Positions 1-8,064 of a stretch of DNA of 24,329 bases are shown piece after piece (within the stretch, counting starts at the first letter, position 1; each line of letters opens with the position of its first letter). Both the position numbers and the translations under genes were made by a program. This DNA comes from JBBPYC01 sp038200275 (lineage in GTDB: Bacteria > Pseudomonadota > Gammaproteobacteria > Burkholderiales > Burkholderiaceae_C). The DNA lies in the NCBI GenBank assembly GCA_038200275.1, contig JBBPYC010000040.1, positions 1-24,329 of the forward strand. Direction: 5' to 3'. The notes beneath the pieces are model-generated. The model was not told where the DNA came from. It worked only from the letters and a program-made list of their open reading frames with translations, and did not search any database.

Positions 1-1
1 A

Positions 2-45
2 AGGCCAGGGGTTGGCGCATGAGTACATGGCGCAACCGGGGGCCT
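2..45. repeat. Large imperfect hairpin at window start
   Basis: The arm at 2-18 (AGGCC, then GGTT-G-GCGC) can pair with the arm at 30-45 (GCGC-AACC, then GGCCT), around an 11-base loop. Base pairing is visible by eye and has one bulge and a small internal loop. No T-run follows on either strand, so it is not a typical intrinsic terminator. It could be a decayed transposon end or an intergenic REP-like element. It lies just upstream of the transposase remnant. Confidence 0.35.
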
Positions 46-137
46 CCGGCGGCCTGTCAGGGGCCTTGAATACCGATAGAGAAAACGTCAGAAAACCAAC
101 CTCAGAAAACCGCCTCACACACAGAAATTCGGACACT

Positions 138-718
138 CCCAGTGACTGCCCGACAGGCCCGAAGCAGCCGAAGTCGACCGTTCTGTCCATTGAAGACGAG
201 GCCATCGTCGTGGCCTTTCGCCGAGCGGACGCTGCTGCCTTTGGACGACTGCCTGTATGCGCTGCAGCCGACTGTTTCCTCATCTGACTCGTTCATCGCT
301 GCCTGCAGCGCCACTGCATCAGCCGACTGCCGCCAAGTCGAAGGCGACCGAGCCCATGCGCCAAGCGTTCAAGCGCTACCCGATCGGCTACTTCCACATC
401 GACATCGCCGAGGTGCGCACGGCCGAAGGCACGCTGTACTTGTTCGTGGCAATCGATCGGACTTCCAAGTTCGCCTTCGTTCGCTTGGAAGAAAGCGCCA
501 CCGTTGAGACAGCCAGCGCGTTTTTGCAGCAACTCATCGACGCGCTGCCATACCGGATCCACACGGTGCTCACCGACAACGGCATCCAGTTCGGCGATCT
601 TCCCTCCCGCAGGAATGGACCCACAGCCAGGCTGCGCATGCACCTGTTCGATCGCATCTGCGCGGCTAATCACATCGAGCACCGCAACACCTGAGCCCAA
701 TCATCGGTGGACCAACGG
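138..718 (+). pseudogene. Decayed IS481-family transposase remnant
   Basis: Translation in successive frames gives recognisable pieces of an IS481-type DDE transposase. They are CPTGPKQPKSTVLSIEDEA in frame 3, TLLPLDDCLYALQP in frame 1, PHLTRSSL in frame 2, HRCLQRHCISRLP in frame 3, VEGD in frame 1, the long block from KRYPIGYFHIDIAEV to IEHRNT in frame 2 (about 375-691), and finally WTNG in frame 3. At least six frame changes are therefore needed, and the N-terminal helix-turn-helix is not seen. Two catalytic aspartates survive (YFHID and LTDNG). The third acidic residue, which normally follows WTNGQ, is lost because homology stops at about 718. No terminal inverted repeats or target duplication could be recognised. 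The protein cannot be functional. In related bacteria accA is usually followed by tilS or lysC, so the remnant probably marks a rearrangement point. Confidence 0.85.
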
Positions 719-751
719 GCCACCGTCATGTCGTGCTGTTACCGCATCAAT

Positions 752-1726
752 TCACTTGTCTGCCGTCACTTCAGCAAACTGCCCATAGCTGCGCAGCCGA
801 TGATGCCGAATCTCCAACAACGCCTGCGGGCTCAGGTCTATCACCTGCCGCCACGCGTCAGCCAACGCGCGCTTCAGCAAACCCGCCATTTGCTTGTGAT
901 CGCGCTGCGCACCGCCGATTGGCTCGGCGACGATCGTGTCGATCAGCCCGAGACTCTTCAGCCGTGGCGCCGTGATGCCCAACGCCTCCGCAGCTTCCTC
1001 AGCCTTGTCGGCGGTCTTCCACAAGATCGATGCACAGCCTTCCGGGCTGATCACCGAATAGACTGCGTATTGCAGCATCAACACCTGATCCGCCACCGAC
1101 AGCGCCAGCGCACCGCCTGAGCCGCCTTCGCCGATGATGGTCGTGATGATGGGCACCTGCAATTGGGTCATCTCGAAGATGTTGCGGCCGATGGCCTCCG
1201 ACTGGCAACGCTCCTCGGCATCAATGCCAGGATAGGCACCTGGCGTGTCGACGAACGTGAAGACAGGCAGGCCGAACTTTTCCGCAGTCTTCATGAGCCT
1301 TAGCGCTTTTCGGTACCCCTCTGGCTTGGTCATGCCGAAGTTGCGCAGTGCACGCTCGCGCGTGTCACGCCCTTTTTGGTGGCCCAACACCATGCACGGT
1401 GCGCCGTTGAAGCGCGCCAAGCCGCCCACGATGCTCAGGTCATCGGCGAAGTGTCGGTCACCGTGCAGCTCAACGAAATCGGTGAAGAGCTCCGGCACGT
1501 AATCCAGCGTGTAAGGGCGCTCGGTGTGCCGTGCAACGCGCGTAATCTGCCAAGCGGTCAGGTCGCTGTAGATGGTCCTGGTGAGCTGCTGGCTTTTCCT
1601 TGCCAGTTGCTCGATCTCGTCCGAGATGTCCACGGAGGAGTCGGTCTGCACAGCCCGCAACTCCTCAATCTTGGCCTCGAGCTCAGCAACCGGCTGCTCG
1701 AAGTCGAGAAAGGATCTTTTGGCCAT
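752..1726 (-). CDS. accA: Acetyl-CoA carboxylase carboxyltransferase subunit alpha
   Basis: AccA (324 aa) pairs with AccD to form the cytoplasmic carboxyltransferase that moves the carboxyl group from biotinyl-BCCP to acetyl-CoA, giving malonyl-CoA for fatty acid synthesis. The sequence is full length and starts MAKRSFLDFEQPVAELEAKI. It shows the family blocks ELHGDRHFADD, the GHQKGRDTRE region, FVDTPGAYPGIDAEERCQSE and the glycine-rich IIGEGGSGGALAL, followed by SPEGCASILW. The ATG is preceded by AGAAAG about eight bases upstream. It lies 99 bp downstream of the DNA glycosylase gene on the same strand, with a small hairpin between them. Its 3' end is only about 33 bp from the transposase remnant, so the neighbour normally found on that side has been displaced. 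AccA is essential in most bacteria and nothing in this copy looks damaged. Confidence 0.97.
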   Translation of the reverse strand: MAKRSFLDFEQPVAELEAKIEELRAVQTDSSVDISDEIEQLARKSQQLTRTIYSDLTAWQITRVARHTERPYTLDYVPELFTDFVELHGDRHFADDLSIVGGLARFNGAPCMVLGHQKGRDTRERALRNFGMTKPEGYRKALRLMKTAEKFGLPVFTFVDTPGAYPGIDAEERCQSEAIGRNIFEMTQLQVPIITTIIGEGGSGGALALSVADQVLMLQYAVYSVISPEGCASILWKTADKAEEAAEALGITAPRLKSLGLIDTIVAEPIGGAQRDHKQMAGLLKRALADAWRQVIDLSPQALLEIRHHRLRSYGQFAEVTADK

Positions 1727-1755
1727 ACGTGGCTTTCTGCAAAAACGCGAGTTAA

Positions 1756-1774
1756 GTCCGCTCTAAATGCGGAC
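1756..1774 (-). other. Hairpin in the alkA-accA gap
   Basis: On the minus strand GTCCGC, a 7-base loop and GCGGAC form a perfect six-pair stem between the DNA glycosylase stop and the accA start. A TTTTT run follows only about ten bases after the stem. It could be a weak terminator or attenuator letting some transcripts continue into accA, but the T-run is too distant for a canonical Rho-independent signal. Confidence 0.3.
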
Positions 1775-1825
1775 GCGGCGCCCAACGGCGTGGTCGGCTG
1801 CGGTCGATGCAGCCGGACGAAGGCG

Positions 1826-2536
1826 TCAGCCCGGTTGAGATGCAGGCGGCGGCGTGAGCGAGCGCCAAATATACCAAGTGGCTACGCTGCAAAAAGGCGC
1901 CCAGGCAGCAGCGACTTCGCGTACGTCGCTGCGACTGACTGCTTCGCCGGAGAAATAGTTCTTGCTGATGCCGGTGATCAGGCCCGCATCGTCGAGCGGC
2001 AGTACATTGGGCCGCAGCATGTGAAATATCAAAAACATGTCTGCAGTCCAGCGGCCAACGCCGCGGATTGCGACCAGCTCGGCAGCGATCGCATCGTCGT
2101 CCATCGACACCCACTGATCGATTCGCAACGCGCCGGAATCGAACTTGAGTGCAAGATCGACCAGATACTCCACCTTGCGCTGGCTCAAGCCCGCCGCGCG
2201 CATGTCGTCAATCTTCAGCAGCAGCATGGCTTCGGGCGTAACCCCGTGGGCTGGCAGCAGCAACGCAAAGCGCTCCCAGACGGTATGTGCTGCCTTGAAC
2301 GAAATCTGCTGTCCGACGATGCTGCGCGCGAGCGTCGTGAATGCGTCGCCGCGCGACTGAAGAAACAGACCGTTGAACTGCGGGATCAACCGCTTCATGA
2401 CGCGGTCCTTTGCCTGCAGGTATTCGCACGCATCGGCCCAGTACGCCGGCTGCGTTTTCGGCTCCCGCGTCGGCGCAGCTTCGGACATCAACTGCGCATC
2501 GATCATGGGTTCGCAGCGCAGTGGACGCTGCTCCAC
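1826..2536 (-). CDS. alkA: DNA-3-methyladenine glycosylase II (HhH-GPD family)
   Basis: A 236-aa helix-hairpin-helix-GPD glycosylase, predicted to remove alkylated bases such as 3-methyladenine in base excision repair. The motif IRGVGRWTADMFLIF (about residues 157-171) is the hairpin, and LDDAGL supplies the catalytic aspartate (about D183). LARSIVGQQIS is the family's N-terminal core motif. I chose the GTG start at 2536 because AAGGA sits seven bases upstream; the later ATGs at 2506 and 2488 lack a ribosome site. That AAGGA lies directly after the cysS stop, so the gene is probably cotranscribed with cysS at 20 bp spacing. The protein is shorter than E. coli AlkA and lacks its N-terminal domain, as is usual for this subgroup. 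The symbol is used in the broad sense. Confidence 0.88.
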   Translation of the reverse strand: MEQRPLRCEPMIDAQLMSEAAPTREPKTQPAYWADACEYLQAKDRVMKRLIPQFNGLFLQSRGDAFTTLARSIVGQQISFKAAHTVWERFALLLPAHGVTPEAMLLLKIDDMRAAGLSQRKVEYLVDLALKFDSGALRIDQWVSMDDDAIAAELVAIRGVGRWTADMFLIFHMLRPNVLPLDDAGLITGISKNYFSGEAVSRSDVREVAAAWAPFCSVATWYIWRSLTPPPASQPG

Positions 2537-2555
2537 CTGTCAATCCTTGGTGCGA

Positions 2556-3956
2556 TCACGAGAGCGTCTCCCACTGCGTGCCTGCAGCTGAGTCCTTCAG
2601 CGCAATGCCTTGGCTAAGCAACCCCTGGCGGATTCGGTCGGCCAACGCGAAGTCACGTGCGGCTTTGGCGCAGGCACGCTCGCCAATCAGTGCCTCGATC
2701 GCCGCTGCGTCAAGCGTGGTGTGGGTGGCCGCACTGTTGCGGGTCTGCAAAAACGCACGCGGCTCGGCCTGCAACAGCCCCAGCACGCCGCCAAGTGCCC
2801 GCAACAGAGCCGCCTCGCGCGCAGAACGCGTTCGGTTCACCGAGCCGGCAAGATCGAACAGGACTGCCACTGCTTCGGGTGTGCCGAAGTCTTCGTCAAG
2901 TGCCGCTTTGAAGCGAGCCGCGTACGGATCAGTCCAGTCGATCGGCAGCGACGGGTCAATCAGGGGCACCTCAGCCAGCGCGGTGTAGAGACGGCGCAAC
3001 GCCGCTTGCGCATCGTCGAGATGCACATCGCTGTAGTTAAGCGGGCTGCGGTAATGGGTGCGGACGATGAAGAAGCGCACCACCTCCGGGTGGTAGCATT
3101 GCAGCACATCCCGCACCGTAAAGAAGTTGCCCAGGCTCTTGGACATTTTCTGGTCGTCGATGTTGACGAAGCCGTTGTGCATCCAGTAGTTTGCCAGCGG
3201 CACGCCGTTGGCACCGACACTTTGCGCCAGTTCGTTCTCGTGGTGTGGAAACTGCAAGTCGGCACCGCCGCCGTGAATGTCCACCGTATCGCCTAGCAAC
3301 GCCTTGCACATGGCCGAGCACTCGATATGCCAACCCGGGCGGCCAGCGCCCCAGGCGCTTGGCCACTGTGCGTCGGCAGGCTCTTCATGTTTCACGGCTT
3401 TCCAGAGTACGAAGTCAAGCGGATCGCGCTTGTCATCGGCCACGGCCGCACGCTCGCCTGCAACCAGCTCGTCAATCGACTTGCCCGACAGCCGACCGTA
3501 GCCGTCGAATCGGCGCACCGCAAAGTTGACGTCGCCCCCATCGGCGCGATAGGCCAGCGCCTTGTGCTCCAGTGTCTGGATCATTTCGAGCATCTGCGGC
3601 ACGTGGTCGGTCGCGCGCGGATCGTGCGTGGGCCGCTCGATGAACAATGCGTCGGCGTCACGGTACATCTCGTCGATCATGCGTTCGGTCAACACCCGGA
3701 TCGGCTCATCGTTGTGCACCGCGCGCCGAATGATCTTGTCGTCGATGTCGGTGATGTTGCGTGCATAGGTCACCGCGAATCCTGAGGCTTTAAACCATCG
3801 CTGCACCACATCGAACGCAATCATTGCGCGCGCATGGCCGATATGCAGCAGGTCGTACACCGTGATGCCGCAGACGTACATGCGCACATGCCCCGCCGTG
3901 AGCGGCACGAAGGCCTCCAGTCTGCGGGACATTGTGTTGTAGATGCGTAGGGTCAT
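2556..3956 (-). CDS. cysS: Cysteinyl-tRNA synthetase
   Basis: A 466-aa class I aminoacyl-tRNA synthetase that charges tRNA-Cys in the cytoplasm. The protein starts MTLRIYNTMSRRLEAF, aligning with the usual N-terminus (E. coli about 461 aa). The HIGH signature is LLHIGHARA, and KMSKSLGNFFTVRDVL carries the KMSKS loop. Zinc ligands are the Cys of YVCGITV, the Cys of HIECSAM and the His/Glu of FPHHENE. NITDIDDKIIRRA is also typical. An in-frame extension upstream to 4196 is open but is not conserved sequence, so ATG 3956 is preferred. The gene is first in a minus-strand set with alkA and accA and is divergent from the TPR-ppi-lpxH group, an order common in Burkholderiales. Confidence 0.97.
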   Translation of the reverse strand: MTLRIYNTMSRRLEAFVPLTAGHVRMYVCGITVYDLLHIGHARAMIAFDVVQRWFKASGFAVTYARNITDIDDKIIRRAVHNDEPIRVLTERMIDEMYRDADALFIERPTHDPRATDHVPQMLEMIQTLEHKALAYRADGGDVNFAVRRFDGYGRLSGKSIDELVAGERAAVADDKRDPLDFVLWKAVKHEEPADAQWPSAWGAGRPGWHIECSAMCKALLGDTVDIHGGGADLQFPHHENELAQSVGANGVPLANYWMHNGFVNIDDQKMSKSLGNFFTVRDVLQCYHPEVVRFFIVRTHYRSPLNYSDVHLDDAQAALRRLYTALAEVPLIDPSLPIDWTDPYAARFKAALDEDFGTPEAVAVLFDLAGSVNRTRSAREAALLRALGGVLGLLQAEPRAFLQTRNSAATHTTLDAAAIEALIGERACAKAARDFALADRIRQGLLSQGIALKDSAAGTQWETLS

Positions 3957-4354
3957 GGCGCAACAAGCACAAGCGCGGATCGGATCATGGCCCCGCACGC
4001 CCTTGAAACTCGCATTGGCAAGCGGTTTTTTACGCCGAAACGCGACCTCTGATCGAACTTCATTTTGATTGAATTCAAACGACTGGACGTTGCGCGAGCG
4101 CATCGAGCCGGGGCTGGGCGATCGTCGCGCGACATGAAAATGGGAAGTCAGGAAAACATCGGTCAGCGCAAGTTGCGATAGCCCGAGGCAGCGCACCGAT
4201 TCGAGGGGTACAGGCGCTTACGATGTCGATGCCTCGACCGCTTGGCAACCCCTCGGCTAGAATAATTTTCAGTATAGCTTCGTGTTGCCGCACACCCACC
4301 GGCAGCGCCATTTTTCATGCGGTTTCGGCGGATCTGCTGAAGCCCCCAGTTCTC
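3957..4354. promoter_or_regulatory. Divergent intergenic region between cysS and the TPR gene
   Basis: About 400 bp without a convincing gene. It contains a perfect 10-bp palindrome TTGAATTCAA (4069-4078) and an AT-rich island (about 4258-4285, TAGAATAATTTTCAGTATAG). The island stands out against GC-rich flanks and is likely the core promoter of the rightward operon. No clean -35/-10 pair with good spacing could be fixed. If transcription starts near the island, the ATG at 4223 cannot be the TPR protein start. Confidence 0.4.
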
Positions 4355-4906
4355 TTGAATATCGTCAATTCCCTATTGTGGTCTCGTACTCAACACCCGA
4401 CTGCGTGTTTGGTGCTGTTGCTCAGTCTGGCTGCCAACAGTGCCCATGCTTCGGAGTACGCGGAAATCCAGCGATTGGCCAATTCCGGGCAAACCCATCT
4501 GGCGCTTGTCCGGGTCGAAAAAGGCATTGCACAAAATCCAAAAGACCCGCAGTTGCGTTTTTTGCAGGGTGTGATCCAGGCCGATTCCGGCATGGTCGAT
4601 GCGGCCGAACAGACATTCATCGCGTTGACGCGGCTCTATCCTGAATTGCCTGAGCCGTACAACAATCTGGCAGCGCTCTATGCCAAGTCGAACCGTTTCG
4701 GCAAAGCGCGCGAAGCCCTTGAGTCCGCGTTGCGGCTGAACCCGAACTACGCGGTCGCCCACGAGAACCTCGGCGACGTCTATGCGCGGCTCGCAGCGGA
4801 GTCGTATGCGAGTGCGCAACAGCTGGACCAGACCAACCCGCGGTTGGCGCCGAAGTTGACGTTGGCGCGCCAACTGCTAAATGGCGCTGCGGTCACACCT
4901 CAATAA
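4355..4906 (+). CDS. Exported tetratricopeptide repeat protein
   Basis: A periplasmic or envelope-associated TPR protein of unknown partner. From the proposed TTG start, the N-terminus is a good Sec signal peptide: arginine-containing n-region, hydrophobic ACLVLLLSLAA, and a likely cut at AHA-SE. The mature part (about 150 aa) holds roughly three TPR units: EIQRLANSGQTHLALVRVEKG, AEQTFIALTRLYPELPEPYNNLAALYA and AREALESALRLNPNYAVAHENLGDVYA. The start is uncertain. An in-frame ATG at 4223 would give 227 aa, but it puts about 60 residues before the hydrophobic segment and precedes the AT-rich putative promoter. No clear ribosome site is visible for either choice. It is the first gene of the run leading to the two cyclophilins and lpxH, a conserved neighbourhood in this bacterial group. 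A chaperone-like role beside the cyclophilin is only a guess. Confidence 0.8.
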   Translation: MNIVNSLLWSRTQHPTACLVLLLSLAANSAHASEYAEIQRLANSGQTHLALVRVEKGIAQNPKDPQLRFLQGVIQADSGMVDAAEQTFIALTRLYPELPEPYNNLAALYAKSNRFGKAREALESALRLNPNYAVAHENLGDVYARLAAESYASAQQLDQTNPRLAPKLTLARQLLNGAAVTPQ

Positions 4907-4975
4907 GCGGAGCGTTGCATGTTGACTGGCACCGAAGTGCCATGCTCCGTTCCATCGACCAAGGAATTGAAACCC

Positions 4976-5677
4976 ATGATCTACCCTATGCTGCGTGAAC
5001 CAGTGCGTCGGGCGATGCTGGTCGGCATCGGTGCGCTGACGCTCGTCGCGCTGCTCGCTGGACCGGCGCTTGCTGCCGATGCGCCACGTGTTGAGTTCAA
5101 GACGTCGGCAGGTAATTTCGTGATCGAGGTTTACCCAGACAAGGCACCCAAGACCGTTGAGAACTTTTTGCACTACGTCGGGGACGGCCACTACAACGGC
5201 ACCATTTTTCACCGCGTTATTTCCAACTTCATGGTGCAGGGCGGCGGCTTCGACCGCGACTACAAACAGAAAAAAAACCGTGGGCCGGTTGCTCATGAAG
5301 GCCGAGCTGCTCTTGCTGCAGGCGGTGCGAAGAATGTGATCGGTACGGTGGCAATGGCGCGCACCGCAGACCCGGACTCAGCGACTTCGCAATTCTTTGT
5401 CAACGTGGCAAACAACGCATTTCTGGACCCCGTCGTGATTCCGCCGGGTGACCCGGTGCCGCGCTTCGAGCATCAGGGCCGCACCTATGAAAACACCCCG
5501 CGCGCCAAGCTCGAATCGGCGCCGCAACTCTACGGCTACACCGTGTTCGGCAAGGTGGTCAGCGGCATGGATGTGATCGAGAAGATCGCGGCCATGCCAA
5601 CCGGCGCCAGTGGTCCGTTTCCCACCGACGCGCCCAAGACGCCGGTAACCATCGAGTCCGCCGCCGTCGTCAATTAA
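4976..5677 (+). CDS. Exported cyclophilin-type peptidyl-prolyl isomerase
   Basis: A PpiA-like cyclophilin that catalyses cis/trans isomerisation of X-Pro bonds in the periplasm. It has a signal peptide (RRAMLVGIGALTLVALLAG, probable cut after ALA at residue 33). The cyclophilin core has IFHRVI with the catalytic Arg (residue 80), FMVQGGG and SQFFVN. From the chosen ATG (AAGGA ten bases upstream) it is 233 aa. An alternative in-frame ATG at 4919 has GGAG six bases upstream and would add 19 residues to the n-region, so the start is genuinely ambiguous. About 30 extra residues (roughly 151-185) separate NAFLD from YGYTVFGKV, compared with its neighbour ppiB. It follows the TPR gene directly and precedes ppiB by 64 bp, so cotranscription is likely. 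Confidence 0.92.
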   Translation: MIYPMLREPVRRAMLVGIGALTLVALLAGPALAADAPRVEFKTSAGNFVIEVYPDKAPKTVENFLHYVGDGHYNGTIFHRVISNFMVQGGGFDRDYKQKKNRGPVAHEGRAALAAGGAKNVIGTVAMARTADPDSATSQFFVNVANNAFLDPVVIPPGDPVPRFEHQGRTYENTPRAKLESAPQLYGYTVFGKVVSGMDVIEKIAAMPTGASGPFPTDAPKTPVTIESAAVVN

Positions 5678-5741
5678 CGTCTGGCACCCGCCCGACTGTT
5701 GCGGCTCTCCTTTCCCCAAACAACCCAGCAATTCATCGGCC

Positions 5742-6257
5742 ATGAGCAAACCCAAAGTACAACTGCAAGTCCGCGATTTCGGCATCATCACGCTCGAACT
5801 GGAGCCCGAGAAGGCGCCGGCTTCGGTCGAGAATTTTCTCCGATATGTGAATAGCGGTCACTACGACAACACGATCTTCCACCGCGTGATCCCGGGCTTC
5901 ATGGTGCAAGGCGGTGGCTTCGAGCCTGGCATGACGCAAAAAAGCTCGCAAGCACCGGTTCAGAACGAGGCCGCCAATGGTCTGCGCAACGACAATTACT
6001 CAGTCGCGATGGCGCGCACTTCCGACCCCCACTCGGCCTCAGCGCAGTTCTTCATCAACATTGCAAACAACGAGTTCTTGAACCACACGTCGCCGACGGC
6101 GTCCGGTTGGGGTTATGCGGTGTTCGGCCGTGTGAGCGAAGGCTCCGAAGTCGTCGACAAGATCGCTGCTGCCAAGACCAGCCAGAAGGCCGGTCATGCC
6201 GACGTACCACGCGACGATGTGGTGATCGAAAAGGCGACGGTCGTCGCCGAAGCCTGA
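5742..6257 (+). CDS. ppiB: Cytosolic cyclophilin-type peptidyl-prolyl isomerase
   Basis: A 171-aa cyclophilin without a signal peptide, so predicted cytoplasmic, assisting proline-limited folding. Motifs are IFHRVIPGFMVQGGGFE (catalytic Arg at residue 48), SAQFFINIANNEFLNH and YAVFGRVSEGSEVVDKI. The size matches PpiB of other proteobacteria (about 165 aa). It has no insertion at the position where the upstream exported paralogue carries about 30 extra residues. The pair probably arose by duplication, one copy acquiring export. It lies 24 bp upstream of lpxH on the same strand. No strong ribosome site is visible. Confidence 0.96.
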   Translation: MSKPKVQLQVRDFGIITLELEPEKAPASVENFLRYVNSGHYDNTIFHRVIPGFMVQGGGFEPGMTQKSSQAPVQNEAANGLRNDNYSVAMARTSDPHSASAQFFINIANNEFLNHTSPTASGWGYAVFGRVSEGSEVVDKIAAAKTSQKAGHADVPRDDVVIEKATVVAEA

Positions 6258-6281
6258 CCCTCGGTATCCGCCGACCGCGCC

Positions 6282-7154
6282 ATGTCGTCGTTGCCGACCA
6301 CACTGGACGGGCTTGGCGCCTGGGCTGCCGCACCGATTGATGTACCGGTGGGGCACGTGCCCACTGTGTTCGCGCACCTGTCGGCACCCGCAAGCTGGTC
6401 CCGGATCGACCTGATCTCCGATCTGCACTTGACCCGCACCAGTTTCGACGCGACCTGTGTGCCACTCATGCAGCACCTGCGGAATGACCCAGCCGATGCA
6501 CTGTTCGTTCTGGGCGACTTGTTCGAATCGTGGATCGGCGACGACGCGATTGCAGTTGATCCGTTTGCGCAACGCTGCGCGGATTGGCTGAGCTCGCTGG
6601 GCGCAACCGTGCCGCTGTTTTTCATGCACGGCAATCGCGATTTCCTGGTGGGTCGCGGTCTGCTGGACGGCTGCAACATCTCGATGCTCGACGACCCCAC
6701 AGTGCTTGATTTCGACCAGCGCCGCTGGTTGCTCACGCACGGGGATGCGTTGTGCACCGGTGATCGCGCCTACATGGCGTTTCGCGCCCAGGTGCGCCAG
6801 CCCGGATTCCAACAAGGGTTTATGTCGATGCCCATTGCGCGTCGGGTTGAAGTCGCACGCAAGATGCGCGAACGCAGCGAAGCCCATCAAGGCAGCCAGC
6901 ATGAGATCGCCGATGTCGATGCCGAACTTGCATGGCGCTGGCTGGCCGCTGCCGATGCACCGGTGATGATTCACGGTCACACCCACAGGCCAGAGCGGCA
7001 TCGGTCCGATTTGCGCGCGGATTCGCCTGCCGCACTCGAGCGCTGGGTCATGAGCGACTGGGACGCTTCGGCACAACCCCCGCGGGGTCAAGTGCTGCGC
7101 CTGGAGCGCGGTCGTGACGGCCAGCCACGCCGTATCGATCTGCATGGCCGCTGA
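6282..7154 (+). CDS. lpxH: UDP-2,3-diacylglucosamine diphosphatase
   Basis: LpxH hydrolyses UDP-2,3-diacylglucosamine to lipid X and UMP at the inner membrane's cytoplasmic face, a step of lipid A synthesis, so the host is Gram-negative. It is a calcineurin-type metallophosphoesterase. The metal motifs are all present: DLISDLHL (D47, H49), VLGDLFESW (D79), FMHGNRDF (N118, R119, D120), THGD (H153) and MIHGHTHRPE (H231, H233, H235). At 290 aa it is longer than E. coli LpxH (240 aa). The extra length includes about 40 N-terminal residues before the catalytic core, so a later start is possible though no better ribosome site was found. It ends 34 bp before the next gene. Confidence 0.95.
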   Translation: MSSLPTTLDGLGAWAAAPIDVPVGHVPTVFAHLSAPASWSRIDLISDLHLTRTSFDATCVPLMQHLRNDPADALFVLGDLFESWIGDDAIAVDPFAQRCADWLSSLGATVPLFFMHGNRDFLVGRGLLDGCNISMLDDPTVLDFDQRRWLLTHGDALCTGDRAYMAFRAQVRQPGFQQGFMSMPIARRVEVARKMRERSEAHQGSQHEIADVDAELAWRWLAAADAPVMIHGHTHRPERHRSDLRADSPAALERWVMSDWDASAQPPRGQVLRLERGRDGQPRRIDLHGR

Positions 7155-7188
7155 AGGGCCAACCGATCGCTGTCTGGGCGTCCCGCCA

Positions 7189-7992
7189 ATGATTCACTGG
7201 TTGCGTCGGCAACGGCCGGCTCCCTTGCTGCCCGATTCGCTGTGGCTCCCACTGTTGCAACGCCACCGTTTCCTCAATCAGCTCAGCAGGTCAGAGGCGC
7301 TTCGGTTGCGTGCTCTCACCGTTGAGTTTTTACGAGTCAAGCGGTTCCATGGCGCGCACGGATTGGTGATTACCGATGCGATCGCGACCTCGATCGCGGC
7401 GCAGGCCGTGTTGCCGCTGTTGCATCTCGAAGCCGAACGCACGCCGGCTGCAGCGCTTCGCTGGTATCACGACTTCGTCGGCATCGTCGTGCATGCCGAC
7501 GAAGTGCTTGCGCGCCGCGAAGTTGTCGACGACAGCGGTGTCGTGCACCGTTTTCAGGAGGTGTTGACTGGCGAGGCGATGGATGGCGGCCCGGTCATGC
7601 TGAGCTGGCGCGATGTGGCAGCGGCCGACAGCACTGCAGCGCACGGCTACAACGTCGTGGTTCATGAGTTCATCCACAAGATCGACCTGTGCGACGGCTT
7701 GGCAGATGGCTGTCCGCCGCTGCCGGTCGGATTTCTCGGTGCGTCGTCACAGCGAGCAGCGCGTGCGGCCTGGATGGCCGTGTTCGAGCCAGCATATGAA
7801 GCGTTCTGCGAGCAGACCGTGCTGGCCGAACGGTTCGGCGAGAAGCCCAGCTGGCTCGACGCCTACGGCGCGCAGGCACCGGCCGAATTCTTTGCGGTTG
7901 CGTGTGAAGCGTATTTCGTGAATCGCCCACGCTTCACCGCCGACTTCGAAGCGCTGTCCAACTTGTTCGACGCGTTTTTCCGTCCGCGCTGA
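7189..7992 (+). CDS. mtfA: MtfA-family (M90) zinc-dependent peptidase
   Basis: A 267-aa protein resembling E. coli MtfA (YeeI), a cytosolic zinc aminopeptidase that binds the repressor Mlc and so influences PtsG expression. The gluzincin-like HExxH motif is VVHEFIHKID (H159, E160, H163), and a conserved block downstream, DAYGAQAPAEFFAVACEAYF, is the family's third-ligand region. GPVMLSWRDV also matches. The start at ATG 7189 (MIHWLRRQRP) aligns with the E. coli N-terminus; upstream in-frame ATGs at 7114 and 7144 would overlap lpxH. Whether it has an Mlc-like partner here is unknown, since no phosphotransferase genes are in view. It converges on the hydrolase gene at 8065. Confidence 0.9.
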   Translation: MIHWLRRQRPAPLLPDSLWLPLLQRHRFLNQLSRSEALRLRALTVEFLRVKRFHGAHGLVITDAIATSIAAQAVLPLLHLEAERTPAAALRWYHDFVGIVVHADEVLARREVVDDSGVVHRFQEVLTGEAMDGGPVMLSWRDVAAADSTAAHGYNVVVHEFIHKIDLCDGLADGCPPLPVGFLGASSQRAARAAWMAVFEPAYEAFCEQTVLAERFGEKPSWLDAYGAQAPAEFFAVACEAYFVNRPRFTADFEALSNLFDAFFRPR

Positions 7993-8064
7993 TTGCCGGC
8001 CTGCCAGTGCAAATCGCTGAGTGGTCGAACCGTCATGCTGGCCGTCGCTGACCGAACCAGCCGT

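Noticed and set aside
1376..2617. Plus-strand frame of 413 codons
   Set aside because: It is antisense to accA and the DNA glycosylase gene and has no recognisable protein motif.
3957..4196. N-terminal extension of cysS by 80 residues
   Set aside because: CysS homologues begin at MTLRIYN, and the extension shows no family sequence.
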